In this document: positions 53,450 to 64,000 of the stretch, piece by piece
How positions within the stretch are numbered: the first letter of the stretch is position 1
How the letters are laid out: the number at the start of each line of letters is the position of its first letter
Assembly (NCBI GenBank): GCA_009760855.2
Contig: WPIO01000200.1
Coordinates: 62,001 to 126,000, forward strand
Direction: 5' to 3'
From: Cristatella mucedo
Taxonomy: Eukaryota > Bryozoa > Phylactolaemata > Cristatellidae
DNA length: 64,000 bases
Notes under the pieces: generated by a model
What the model saw: only the letters and a program-made list of their open reading frames with translations
The model's database searches: none
What the model was told of the DNA's origin: nothing
Position numbers and translations under genes: made by a program

Positions 53450-55360
53450 TCTCTCGTTGGACGACGGGCGCGGTGAGTTAGCGAGCGAAGGACCGTCGCG
53501 CGTTCTACTTATACCGTCTTTCGCGCGTGCAAAACAATGGCAGTATCGATGTTTTCCGGCAGCCAATCGGAACCGGTGTCTGCGTCGCGCGCGCGCTAGC
53601 TTTTTTCCCCCGACGCGGCAGCGAGCGGCCGGAGCGTTTCGCACGCACGCGCGCTCCCGCATTCCTTCGAGCTCCTCCTGTGCGAGCTGGTGCGAGCTGG
53701 CAGCACGCGCGCTGCTCGCGGCGCGCTGCCATCTCCGCGCAGAAGAAGCCCCTGGCGAGTACGAGTCAGCGAGTTGGCCAGTCGTCGACGGAGCGATTCT
53801 TCTCGCCGGCGAGAGAGCTTGCGTTTTCAATAAAAAACAATCGACGTTAAGCGATTTATCCTATATTCGTGGCAATCGTCTGCTGCGTTCAAAGTAGCCG
53901 TTGATTCAGACGTAGGCCTCGCTGTAATTCTTCCGGCGCAGCAAAAAGTTGAACACCTTCGCACCTCTGCTAGAGACGACGACCTGGGAGCGTCCGGGGG
54001 GGGGGGGCCCGGTGAACTTTGGGGTGGAGAGGATTTCCGGTGCAGTCCGGCGGAGCGACAGCTTGAACCCACCTCTCGCGCTCGACTGCGTCGCTGCCCG
54101 GAGGTAGGGTAGATGAGCACGGCTTCCGGCTACGAATGTCAGCCGTAACCCAGATCGACGCTCTGTGCGCTCTGAAGCGGAGGAGTTTCGAGGCACAGGG
54201 TTCGGGTGGAGTCGTCACAACCGCATCGGAAAGAGTCTCACCGGAGAATTGCAGCCAGCCTAAAGCTAAAAGTTATCGGATCCACGGCCATGGCGACCGC
54301 CGTTTCACTTCCCGGCCACCGACTTCAAACGCGCCGCCGCCGGCTAATTGGGCTTGCCGCGCGATAATGATTCCTTTATCTTAGAAGAATGACGGAATGT
54401 CACGGCTGTCGGCATCCGCTGGCTCGAGCGAGTCATGCAGTTGTCGCATCGCACCGCAGTGTGCCCCGCGTTAACCGTGCTTCGCTTCTTAGCGCGGCCG
54501 TTCTGCCCGCTGCCCGACCGAGGACGCTCACCCAAGCGTGGGACTGGGGGAATTAGCATGATGAGCGAGGTGAACGGGAAACGCGCCTCGTTCTCTTTCA
54601 CTCTCCCCATCTCTCTCCTTCGCTCTCTCTTCCTCCCTCTCTCTCTCTCACTCCCGAGCGCTTCGCCTCGGGTCATGGAGTCATGAGTATACGTGGGCGT
54701 CCGCCATTCCACCATTGCGGCGTTAGCTCGTCTTGAGCAAGTTCTAGGGCGCATGCGTCAACCGCTGATAGCCGGTTGGCTCTAAAGTCCTCCTCGCGCG
54801 GAGCGCTAGCGAAATCTTGAGCCGCCGATTCCGAGGTGCCATCACCGTTGGCGGAAGCGCTTTATTGAGTCGAGCGATTGCCGCAGAGTCAACAGCTCCG
54901 AGCTCGCTCGCTGTGCGCCGCGAAATAGCTTTCTAGCTTAACTGTCCGCCATTTTTCTCGAGCTCGCTGGCACCTGCCGTCACGCATTCTTTCTCGCCGC
55001 TGCCTCCCGCAAGAACGAGAGACTCGTATCTCCGCCGCCGCTATGTCGAACCAGCTAGAGCTCGGCCGTCGCCGCCGTCGGAAGTGGACAGCCGGCGGGG
55101 TTGGGGATGAGGCTGACGCGCGTCGGAAGGTCCGGTCCCTATAACCCACGAACTAGTATCGCGGTCGCAACCCGTCGTCGAAAGATTATCCAGCTGCAGG
55201 AGGCTCTTCCGCTGCAAAGCAGCCGGCGGCGAAGCAAGATGGCGCGCCGCGCCCTCGCGCTCGCCCGACGCGAGCTGGGGGAGGTGGGGGGGGGGGGGGG
55301 GGGGGCTCGCTCGTCGAACGCGAGCCGCATGCGTTCGCTCGAGACGCTTTGAGCGGTAAA
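53450..55360. other. CpG-rich FGF upstream region
   Basis: Contains G11 near 53,997-54,007, a CT-rich stretch at 54,590-54,655 and G20 at 55,286-55,305. The open frames on both strands are Arg/Ala/Ser-rich with no domain. It probably includes the FGF promoter. Confidence 0.45.
53508..53513 (-). promoter_or_regulatory. TATA-like motif upstream of the FGF start
   Basis: Minus strand 'ggtataagtag' lies about 60 bp upstream of the chosen ATG, which would allow a short 5' UTR. It is a single motif match without other support. Confidence 0.3.
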
Positions 55361-55364
55361 AAAA

Positions 55365-55520
55365 AAATTACAATTCATTTCTATGGCGCCCTAAGAGAAC
55401 TTCCGCTCTATTCAGGCGCTTCGCATATGCCACGGGGCTCGAGCCCACGAACTCGGCCAGACCTCTTGGTAGGGGAGAGGCCAAACGAGCACCGCAGAGG
55501 CCAAACCACTCCCGCTGCGG
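55365..55520 (-). mobile_element. SINE-A copy
   Basis: 'tatggcgccctaagagaact', 'caggcgcttcgcatatgcca' and 'gggctcgagcccacgaactc'. Reverse-oriented, with the head extended and disturbed near 55,480. Confidence 0.8.
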
Positions 55521-56220
55521 CCCAGCGCCTGAAAAGCGAGGCGCGCGTTGACGCGTCGGCGCTGAAGCTGCTGCCGACGCTGCTGCTTGCGTCTTGAGAT
55601 GCCTGCTCGGCGGTGCATCTTTCGGACGGTTCGTCACCAGAGGGCGCCACCGGGTATAGGATAATTGCGAGGTTCTTCCTTCGGCGCCCTAGCGCCAGTT
55701 CAAAGTCGGTATCTTGCGGTTACCATCCCGCTTAAGGATTGCGGCAAAATTTAACGTTCTAGGTCAGCTCGTTGGCTGCCAAAGCAAGGTGCTAGCTTTC
55801 ATCGTCAGCCATTCTCACGCTACACTACCGATCGATCTGAAAAACCGCATAAGAGCGGCCGCAGCACCCGCGAAGAGAAATAAAATAGCAGAGACCGAGG
55901 TGATAGACTCAGCTACGCCTTTCGGAGGCAGCTGGTGAATCCAGCAGCGACTCGTTCTGCCTGCTGTACCGCAAAGGGTTGACTGAATGCTCAATAGAAA
56001 GCGACGGATTGCGATCCTCTTGTTTCAATCAAGCGGAGAAAAGAAGACGGAGAGAAGATAGAGACACCTTTTCAGGTTACAGCAGACGTGGAACAGGAGA
56101 CGTAGAACTTTTCAAGTTACCTTGGCCTTGACCACGGACTTATGCTTATTCATTGCGATTTCATGCTTGAATACGTGTCTCATACTTCCACTCTCGGCTA
56201 CCGAACCCAGCTAACGTTTT
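55521..56220. other. No recognised gene
   Basis: GC-rich at first, then ordinary composition. The short open frames have no domain. Confidence 0.35.
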
Positions 56221-56225
56221 CCCCT

Positions 56226-56384
56226 AGGTCTCAGACCAGGAGTTAAGGTGCTCGCTCAGATTCAGGTCGGGGGTTCGAGTCCTGCAGCGGGCGATTCTTC
56301 ATCTCGCCAGCTGCATGCGGTGGTGATAGTCGTGAAGGCTCTTCTGCCGTTATATAAATGAGGCTACTAAATCAGCTAAGCGTT
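56226..56384 (+). mobile_element. SINE-B copy, full length
   Basis: Head with B box 'gggggttcgagtcctgcag', body 'gcatgcggtggtgatagtcg', tail 'aggctactaaatcagctaag'. Confidence 0.85.
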
Positions 56385-56389
56385 TTTCT

Positions 56390-57580
56390 TGTGTCCATTG
56401 TAGAATTTTCCGAGCATCAACATTCTACCAAGCTTCGACGACGGAAACTGATACAGCCAAGACTGGTTTAAAGCAAATCTGTTTGTCGTTCGATGTAGCT
56501 CGTAGGAAATTGCCGGCCGATGGACGTCTAAATGCTTGCCGCTCATGCCCACCATCCAGTCGGCGTGCTCCGCCGGCCTTCCGGGCCCGCCGCTTCATTA
56601 GCGGGAACTTCACCAAGGGAACCAATTGTGACGTCACTTGTGACGCTTTCTGGCTCTTAGCGATTCGACTAGATCGTGTGTGCCTAATATCGTTTCGCTA
56701 GTGTCGCTCAAATGCATTCACAGCGGCTGTTTCCTCTTCCATCGTCCGTGAATTGGAAATCTGTTCTGAGGCCAGTCATAGCGAGAGAGGGGTCGAGGCC
56801 AGTAGTAACATAAGAGGGGTCAATGGTCAAGGTTCGCCCCAGCATTTCCTGTGAGCGGTCGGTCGATCCGTCTAGCACAACCTCTTACTTCAGCAATTCT
56901 GCGAATCACTCCGGTGTTCATAAGGCCTTTTATAACCCCGGTTGTGACTCTTTAAGATACTCTACGGAATACGCATTCAAGGTATAATATACCTCTGATA
57001 ATGCGGGACAAGATTTTTGAAGACGCCCTCGACCTGTTTGCTTTGACCGAGACCGGGCTGGAATCGACTAACTGCACGATCGTATCTATTATTCCGCATG
57101 TACAGAGCTTTTGTAACACGGAGTTGTACAATAAAGGGTGTAGTAATACAGCCACCTAAATCAGCTATACATGTTTACTGCAAAATTTCATATAAAATGT
57201 ACTCCAAAGCTGTTGCACCCAGCCACGTGTAGGCTGATTGGCTGAGCAGATGACCCGCGCTTCGCAGGTCACCAGCTCCAGTAGTGCCAGGACAAATAGT
57301 TTGAATAAATGAACGACACATATCGACAGAAATAGCGCTCCCACGGCGAGAACGATAATTTTCAAAGGATTAACGTGATTGTATCGAACAACGTGTATTA
57401 TACATGTATGCACTGTAAAATACTTGACCGCATCAGAAATATCGTGTTACATACTCGGAGAAAAATAAAAACTGGTAGAACAGCTGTCATTTTACGCTTC
57501 TCCCTCAGTTTTAAACCATTTGCAGTCCCAAGACCAAGATGTTTTTCTAATCTCTCGCTTCCAGTCCATCCAACTGAAAG
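56390..57580. other. No recognised gene or repeat
   Basis: About 1.2 kb with unfamiliar short open frames. A pair of 'agaggggtc' motifs lies near 56,785 and 56,812. Confidence 0.35.
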
Positions 57581-57584
57581 TCAC

Positions 57585-57748
57585 GCTGGTTTGGCCAAGT
57601 GGTTGAAGTGCTCACCCCGACCCAGATCAAATTGACTGTATCTAATGACTGAGGTCGTGGGCTCAATCCACGCGGCATATGTGAAGCGGCCGAGTAGAGA
57701 CAAAGTTCCCGTAAGGCGCTAAATAAATGAGTTGTATTTATTTATGTT
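57585..57748 (+). mobile_element. SINE-A copy
   Basis: 'ggtttggccaagtggttgaa' (A box), 'gaggtcgtgggctcaatcca' (mutated B box) and 'gaagcggccgagtagagaca' with a weakened hairpin, ending in a TATTTATT tail. Confidence 0.85.
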
Positions 57749-59442
57749 TAGTAGCTGCAGCAATTTATTGTCCCAAGGTACCAAGTCTTCCTTTATCTAA
57801 GATTTTTCTGATCTCACATTTATTTTGAGTGTTAGGCATCGTCCCATCTTTTTTCTTGGTGATTTAAGCATACATTTCAATCACTCAGTTGACCTCTGAA
57901 GTGCCAATTTTGTAAGCTGACAGATTATAATTCTCTGGTGGCTCATTTGCATTAACCCATCCACAACAATACTCAGTGGTCACAAAGCCAATCAGATATT
58001 CTCCCGCAAATGTATGCTCTAAATTTCTATCCCGACCAATGGCGCACATCTAACTTTGAGCGAATTTCATGTAGTCTACAGTTATGCTCTCTTTGCTATC
58101 GAAAATCACATGCGTATCGCGAAACTTTAAAACCCTTAAAACTGAAGCTGTCCCTACGAAAATATCTTCGAGTTGCTGCTCCCTCTACCATCCTACCTTT
58201 ACTCATTGGTCGAATACTATAACTCTATATAGCAGACGTTCTGGACGAATTTTACCAAGTTTTAAGAGTTTCCCTCAAACTAAGCACCCGCCCAGATGGC
58301 CAATGGTTTAGTGTAAAAATTTAAAAAAGCTAGTACAACAAAGGGTAAGCTTGAGAATGCGTACTAAAAATCGAGACTAACTGACCACTAACTCCAGAAA
58401 GTCGAGGACTATTGTAAATCATGCAATACCATTCTTAGCTTAGCTAAGGTCAGATGTTAGTGCATCTGTGAAACTTTTTAGAACCACATAGTCACATAAT
58501 CCAAAAGGGTTAATGTCAACAGTCAACCGTTCCTTAACCGCTCCCACGTCAGCACCCTACTTAGTTTTCCTTGTGGCGATCGTGCACGCTGCTGCTTTAG
58601 CTTCTCGTGCGAGCCAAACATACAGGATCTCAGAGAGTTAATCCCCGAGACGAACAATTCCCATTGAACTCTACTCTCTCAAGAGAATCCACGCCAGATG
58701 GATCCCCTGCATCGAATTCTTTACGGTATTTCAATGCCGCCTTCAATCCTACTAAAAGTCACCTCGTATTGAACTTCATGACTTCATGTACCAGTCTAAA
58801 AAGACTACGGGCCATCCAGACCCTAAACCCACAGCTCTCCTCCCGAGATTCATCAGTTTGCTGCTGCCATGCCCAACATAAATTATAAATATGTCCTTAG
58901 CCTTAAGTCTTATCCCTGCAACTTTCAAAGACGCGTTGTTATGAAACTCCTTTAGTAGGCAACACTAAACTAGAAGAACCTACATAACCTCCGTCCAGTC
59001 TCCCTACTGCCATTCGCATAAAACACATTGAAGCGTGTACTGGCAGATCAGCTGAACGGGCATATAACAACTTCAACAGTGGCAAGGTAAGACTGATTCA
59101 GGTTTTTCAGCTAATCACTCCGCAGAGTCAACATTTTTCTGGCATTTAACGACCTCCCATGGAATGCAGACTTAGGTAAAGTCCGTCTGCTTGTTTTGCT
59201 GGATCCTTCGGCTAAGAGCATTTGATGCGACGGATAACCCTGCCCTTTTTCGGTTTCGCTTTCGTTTCGCCTGCGCATCAATGAAACTGACATAACTTAG
59301 GTATTATCTCAGTGCAGGATTCCAGAGCGTAGATGTCAACGGGTAGCTGTCATTCAAGGAGTTTCTAGAGTACAGTGTACCCCAGGGACCGTTGCTTGGC
59401 CCACTTCTTTTCACAATTTATACTCTCTCTGTATCTGTAATG

Positions 59443-60262
59443 ATGATAATAATAATAAGGCACTTGATACAGCGCCCTCAGAGAACTCAATCACTTTCTA
59501 GGCGCTTTGCAGTAGCTGCAAAGGGAAACGCGATTGAATGGTGAGTAATATCATGCTTGATAAACAACATGAATAACATGGTTAGGGGTGACATGCACAA
59601 TGCCAGCATGCAAGTGTGGTTAGTGGCAGCATGCACAGTGTCAGCACGCATAAGCACATCAAGGACGAATCACAGTGACCCACTATATGCTGTCCTAAAT
59701 AGGTGTGTTTTTAAGTTCTTTTTAAATGTGGTCAAGTCAGGGGACGTTCTGACGCAAGTCGGGAGGGAGTTTCAGGCTTTGGGAGCATACGAACTAAATG
59801 CACGGTCTCCAAAGGATTTGAGGTTTATACGAGGTATTGGTAAACTGTTGGATTCCGAAAAGCGGGTGGTACGATGCTTGGCCTGGCGGGGTAGTAGATC
59901 TGAGAGATAGGCTGGAGCCAAAGGATGAAGTGATCTAAAATTTAATTTAATTTAGGACAGCATTTAGTGGGTCCCCGTGATTCGTCCTTGATGTGCTTAT
60001 GCGTGCTGACACTGTGCATGCTGCCACTAACCATATTTGCATGCTGACCCTGTGCATGTCACCCCTAACCATATTATTCATTTCGTTTGTTTTTCAAGCA
60101 TGATTTTACTTACCATTCCATTGTATTTCACTTTACAGCAAATGTAAAGCGCCTAGAGAGAGATTAAGTTCTCTGAGGGCGTTTTATCAAGTGAATTATT
60201 ATTATTATTATTGAAAGTGAGTGACAAAACCTTGAAGTCAATCCGTTGCTTGACTGGGAGCT
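59443..60262 (-). mobile_element. LINE-A 3' part inserted in the older LINE copy
   Basis: Reverse tail (ATA/ATT repeats, 'agagaactcaatcactttct'), full 3' UTR and C-terminal coding end to 'aggatgaagtgatctaaaa' (59,940). After the inner insert it continues 'aaagtgagtgacaaaacctt' to about 60,262. Confidence 0.85.
59945..60218 (+). mobile_element. LINE-A 3' unit (270 bp) nested inside LINE-A
   Basis: Starts near 'atttaggacagcatttagtg' and ends with the hairpin (60,146-60,185) and ATT repeats (to 60,213). Opposite orientation to its host. Confidence 0.88.
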
Positions 60263-60959
60263 AGTCTCTGTCTCTGTCTCTGTTTCTCTCCCTCTCTCTC
60301 TCTCTCTATCTTCATTGCTGATTATTATCATTACCTAGGCTTTCACTTCTATGAACATAACACATAGCTGAACCTATGCTTTGATCCCACTTAGTCTTCA
60401 AACACGTCAAACTTCCTCAACTGCCTTGCATGCATAGCTGACATCTGCATATGAAAGATATCAAACTATCTTAAAATGAATGAAGATAAAACCAACTTAG
60501 TAGTTATGGGAAAACCAAGTGTGAAGCAGCGATTGCAAGGCCTATATCTAAAAAGTAGCTTTGCCGGCCCATTTCTTGTGGCATCTGTACGAAATCTGAC
60601 CACGTCAGCGCCTCAAGTCAACTCGGCCTACTTTCAGCTGCGCAGCATAGCAAAATTCGAGCCTTTTCTGAAAAATACCACATTCAAGTTGTTTCATGCA
60701 TTTTTGAAACCGTCGCCTTCGGTAACTCACTTCTCACAGGTCGTCGAGCCTATGCAATCTTGTGGACGTCGAAGTCACCATATTACACCGCTTCTCACCG
60801 ACCTGAGCTGGCTTCTCATCAAGAACCGCACGGACTTCAAGGCTTTGTCACTCACGTTTAAGTTCTTTTTGTTCCTCTTGCTCCCTATTAATAAGAACTA
60901 CTTCTCAGTCAGGCCATGCATCGTACCACCCGCTTTTCTTACTTGAGAGTCATTTTTAA

Positions 60960-61905
60960 CTTAATCGCTTTCTGGGCACTTTAAATTTGCTGCAAAGGAA
61001 GCACGATCAAATGATTAGTGGTAACATGCTTAATGACAACAAGCAAATCATGGTTAGAGGTGACATGCACACGGTCAGCTTGCAAGTACGGTTAGTGGCA
61101 GCGTGCACAGTGTCAGCATGCATAAGCACACACAGGACTTTTTAAATGGAACTACTAAATGATATGATAAATAAGTTCAGGTCTAGCTTCTATTTAAATG
61201 TCGGAATGCCAGAGGACCTCGTAACGCCAGTCAGAAGTTATTACCAGGCTTTGGGAGCATGCGAACTAAAGGCACGATCTCCAAGGATCTGAGTTTCGTA
61301 CGAGGTGTAGCAAAACAGTTCGATTAGGAAAAGCGGGTGTTACTATGCTTAGTCTGGTGTGGGAGTCGATCTTATAGGTAGGCTGGAGCCAAGAAAGGAA
61401 GGAACCTAAAAGTGAATGACAGAACATTGAGGTCGAGGCGATGCGTTACTGGGAGCCGGTACAGGTCGGCGAGACGGGATGTGATTTGGAAACTGCGATG
61501 CTCACGACAGGCAAGCCTAGCTGCAGAGCTTTGCACCAACTGTAAGCGCCTGATTGCACAGGCCGGTAGACCAGCAAGCAATGAGTTACAGAAGTCAAGA
61601 ACGGGATGTCGTAAAAGCATGAACCAATTAGATGTTGTACCTTTGTTTAAGCAAGCCCGAATTTTAGCAATGTTGTGTAACTGAAAGTATTCGGACTTGA
61701 CTGTGGAGCTGCTGTGATCATCTAATCTAAGGCCACTTGAAAAAAGATGCCTAAATAAATTGTGTGCAGATTGAACAGGAAATATGCTGAAAAAGCCGAT
61801 TTGGAGCGTTATGTTTTCCAATTTCCGAATCACACTTCGTTTGCCCATAACTAGTAATTTGGTTTTATCCTCATTCAATTAAAAACGTTTGCTGCCATTC
61901 ATTTG
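60960..61905 (-). mobile_element. LINE-A copy with 168-codon RT C-terminal frame
   Basis: The reversed 3' UTR starts at 60,962 inside the hairpin region (the tail end is lost). The minus frame 61,878-61,372 is open and carries a Met-Asn-Glu-Asp-Lys-Thr-Lys-Leu-Leu-Val-Met-Gly block, Phe-Gln-Leu-His-Asn-Ile-Ala-Lys-Ile-Arg, Asp-Phe-Cys-Asn-Ser-Leu-Leu-Ala-Gly-Leu-Pro, and the domain after it. The YADD part is absent (5' truncation near 61,905). Confidence 0.85.
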
Positions 61906-61984
61906 AGTGTGTACTTATGTTCATGCTGATGCCGATAATCGTCTCACTAAAAATTTTGAATTTCTTCCTTTCAACGTACATAAA

Positions 61985-62070
61985 CTATCAACGAAAGAAA
62001 TTCAGTTCTCCGAGGTCGCCATAAAAATGGCTGATCATTATATCATTATATCATTATTATTATATATCAT
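61985..62070 (+). mobile_element. LINE-A/SINE-A tail fragment
   Basis: 'gaaagaaattcagttctccg' followed by TATCATT/ATT repeats; a diverged hairpin tail. Confidence 0.55.
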
Positions 62071-62269
62071 CTTATGCTAAACGACGTAAAATTCATATAA
62101 AGACTAGTATAGCCATTAAACGACTATTAAGGCAGAGCTACCGAGAAGTAGGCGAGTGCAGATTTTCTGCGAAGTGCATTTAGCGGCTCAGTCACAGCCA
62201 GGACTAACTGCACTGATGAATGGGCTCCAGACCTCGAATTTGTCAGGGGCAGACAATCGTGAGAGGGTG

Positions 62270-63655
62270 CATCGGCGGGCGAGCGTTCCGGCGAGCACCC
62301 CGGCTTGTCGGTCCAGGGAGAGGAGCCACGGCCCGTTGGCTCTCTACCTCCCAGCGCCACATGGCTGGCCACGCGCTCTGTTCGTGAGTGGCCGCAAATG
62401 TAGCGGCGTGCGAATGCAGCTATGCAACGCGGCGGCGCGAGAATGCAGCCGGTGCCGGAGTTAATACTTTAGGTGAGCTCCGCTTCCGGTCACCGTTCAG
62501 AGCCTCCGTCCGTCCGCTTAGGAATTCCGCGAATTCGCAGCCGCCGACGCCGGCTGCGAGCGTCTTCCTCTTAGAAGATCGAAACGTCAAGGGGAAAAAG
62601 CGAAAGCGGCCCCGCCCCCCCCCGCACGGGCGGGCCCTTCTCGCCGACCGCTGCACTGTCCCGCTAATGGACGCGCCGGGCTGTCGCTTCCGCTGCGCTC
62701 TCCGGGCGAAGGTGCGAAGCGGCAGCATCCGGTAGGGTCCACGTCTCGAGAGGCATAAGAGCTGGCGGCGAAAAAAAAGCTTTTGCGCCTCTCCGTAGCG
62801 CTCGTGCAGCGCGCCGTACAGCCATACCGCGAAGCGCAGGCGCTAAGGATGGCTGCGAATTTTACCGCGGCGCGCGCGCTGCCGCCGCCGCTCGAGAGCC
62901 GCCGGTCGGCAGCGAGCGGAGACGAGAAAGCTTGAAGCTCACTCGAAGCTCGGCGGCCGCTAACCAGGTGCCCTCGCACGCGGCCGACTCGGCAAACGGG
63001 TGGCGGCCCGAGGCAGGCAGCGAACGCAGCGGATGAAGAGGCGAGGGCTGTGGCGCCGCAAAGTTTCGCAGATCGAATATCCGACAGAGAGTGAAAGAGA
63101 GAAGGAGAGGGAGATAGAGAGAGAGAGACAAGGAGAGAGAGACAGGGAGTGGGAGACAGGGAGAGAGAGACAAGGAGAGAGAGAGACAAGGAGAGAGAGA
63201 CAAGAGAGAGAGAGACAAGAGAGAGAGAGAGAGACAGAGGCAAGCAGACAGACAGACAGGGATAGACAGACAGACGGCGGCAAACAGACTGACGCGCAGG
63301 CAGAAAGACAGACAGGCAGAGACAAACAGACAGACAGACAGACAGACAGCTTTACAAAGCGCATGTGCCAGAGCAGCAGCAGACAGATGCAGATACGAGT
63401 ACGAGCGGCTGTCTGCTCGCCCTGCTGTCCCGCTTTCGAGACGTACGAATCGCTTGTGCGTAAATGACGCGCCGCTGTACTCGGCGGGAGCCACTCGTCG
63501 ACGGACGCCGGAAGCCGCCAGCTGGGCGTCGGTGGCCGCATTTGTGTGCGCGCACGCCTCGCTTTGATACGCTAACGATCGGTCGGAGCGTACTGTATCG
63601 CGTCGACTCCGTGCTTCGGGCGATGCGGCAGGGCAGATTAAAAAAAAAGGTTTTA
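62270..63655. other. CpG-rich region with GA/CAGA repeats, no recognised gene
   Basis: GC-rich from 62,270. From 63,085 to 63,350 lies a GAGA-rich then CAGA-rich microsatellite block. The long minus-strand frames (up to 272 codons) derive largely from this repeat. It may be a promoter island of a gene outside the window. Confidence 0.45.
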
Positions 63656-63659
63656 AGGT

Positions 63660-63720
63660 AAGCTGGTTTAACAGCCTCATTTATGTAACTGCAGAAGAGC
63701 CTCTGTGGATGTGGCATCGC
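63660..63720 (-). mobile_element. SINE-B tail fragment
   Basis: 'gctggtttaacagcctcatt' and 'cagaagagcctctgtgga' are the reversed SINE-B tail; the rest is absent. Confidence 0.7.
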
Positions 63721-64000
63721 CGCTACGTTGTTACCTTTATGTTATTGTTATTGTTATTGTTACCTTTGTGCCGGCGGTGGGCACCAGCAGACTTTGCGAT
63801 GTGCCTCCTAAACGATTTAAGACTGGTGCTAGCCTGCAACACGTTTATTGCCTGTCCGCATGGGGGAATACTCGGTGGTGTAATCTGCAGACCCCGCTGT
63901 GTAAACTGCAGACAAGCTCTAATGCTACACGAAGGTAAGTTAATAAGATAGAATTGATGTAACAGCTAACATAGAATCTATGTAGACACATCGGTTTCGC

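Larger units (their letters stand above)
58850..60955 (+). mobile_element. LINE-A-like RT copy with two-step nested insertions
   Basis: Plus-strand RT sequence starts around 58,900, with traces of the N-terminal RT block including Leu-Arg-Pro-Val-Ser-Leu-Leu near 58,990 and an Asn-His-Ser block near 59,113. It continues through the LDPSA-like block at 59,195 to 59,440, and resumes at about 60,262 through a Met-Asn-Glu-Asp-Lys-Thr-Asn-Leu-Val-Val-Met-Gly block (60,476) to the C-terminal region at 60,945. Between these parts lies a reverse LINE-A which itself contains another insert. Many stops are present. Confidence 0.7.

Noticed and set aside
53457-53897. 146-codon plus-strand frame upstream of FGF
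   Set aside because: It lies antisense to the FGF 5' region in GC-rich DNA, has no domain and Arg/Ala-biased composition.
57990-58300. Possible LINE C-terminal fragment on plus
   Set aside because: A Leu/Lys-rich frame looked LINE-like at first, but no diagnostic block (such as Trp-Asn-Ser-Leu-Pro) could be found.
62587-63680. Minus-strand frames of 193-272 codons
   Set aside because: Largely translations of GAGA/CAGA repeats plus GC-rich flanks; no domain recognised.

Overview
This is a eukaryotic, almost certainly metazoan, nuclear genome fragment. It has spliced genes with GT-AG introns, animal-specific protein families, tRNA-derived SINEs, several non-LTR retrotransposon families, a decayed Gypsy element and long microsatellites. 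The nature of the SINE/LINE tails (a conserved hairpin followed by ATT repeats) and an FGF9/16/20-like ligand suggest a marine invertebrate, perhaps a lophotrochozoan. The species cannot be fixed from the sequence.

Three protein-coding genes are well supported. (1) An intronless ZMAT5 gene (U11/U12 snRNP 20 kDa protein) lies on + at 14,585-15,175. (2) A five-exon RWDD2-type gene (RWD domain plus C-terminal domain) lies on + from 22,145 to 31,150; the exons join in frame to 311 residues. (3) A three-exon fibroblast growth factor lies on - from 53,449 to 50,478; the exons join in frame to 343 residues. It has an extra 15 codons in exon 2 and a long low-complexity C-terminal tail. These genes have no evident functional link to each other.

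Most of the rest is transposon-derived. From 1 to about 2,880 is a degenerate Gypsy-type LTR retrotransposon on -, with gag-, zinc-knuckle-, RNase H- and integrase-like pieces but no recognisable protease or RT. Between 4.6 and 62 kb are many copies of a LINE family called LINE-A here (CR1/L2/Jockey-like RT, 3' hairpin plus ATT repeats), a second family LINE-B (3' end of ACATT repeats), and two tRNA-derived SINE families, SINE-A and SINE-B. SINE-A carries the same 3' hairpin as LINE-A, which suggests a LINE/SINE partnership. Several nested insertions are visible, at 13.5, 19.4, 31.4, 42.8 and 59-60.9 kb. A 331-bp near-perfect palindrome lies at 6,272-6,602, a perfect 24-bp hairpin at 6,084-6,137, and three exact 70-bp tandem copies at 17,807-18,016.

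Composition changes at about 44.3 kb. The stretch from 44.5 to 55.4 kb, around the FGF gene, and again 62.3-63.7 kb, is rich in GC, CpG and triplet runs. The left two thirds is AT-richer and repeat-dense. FGF intron 1 holds a (CAG)27 tract and an AT-rich block packed with homeodomain-, SOX-, octamer- and forkhead-like motifs, a candidate enhancer. Long stretches with no recognisable gene are listed as such.
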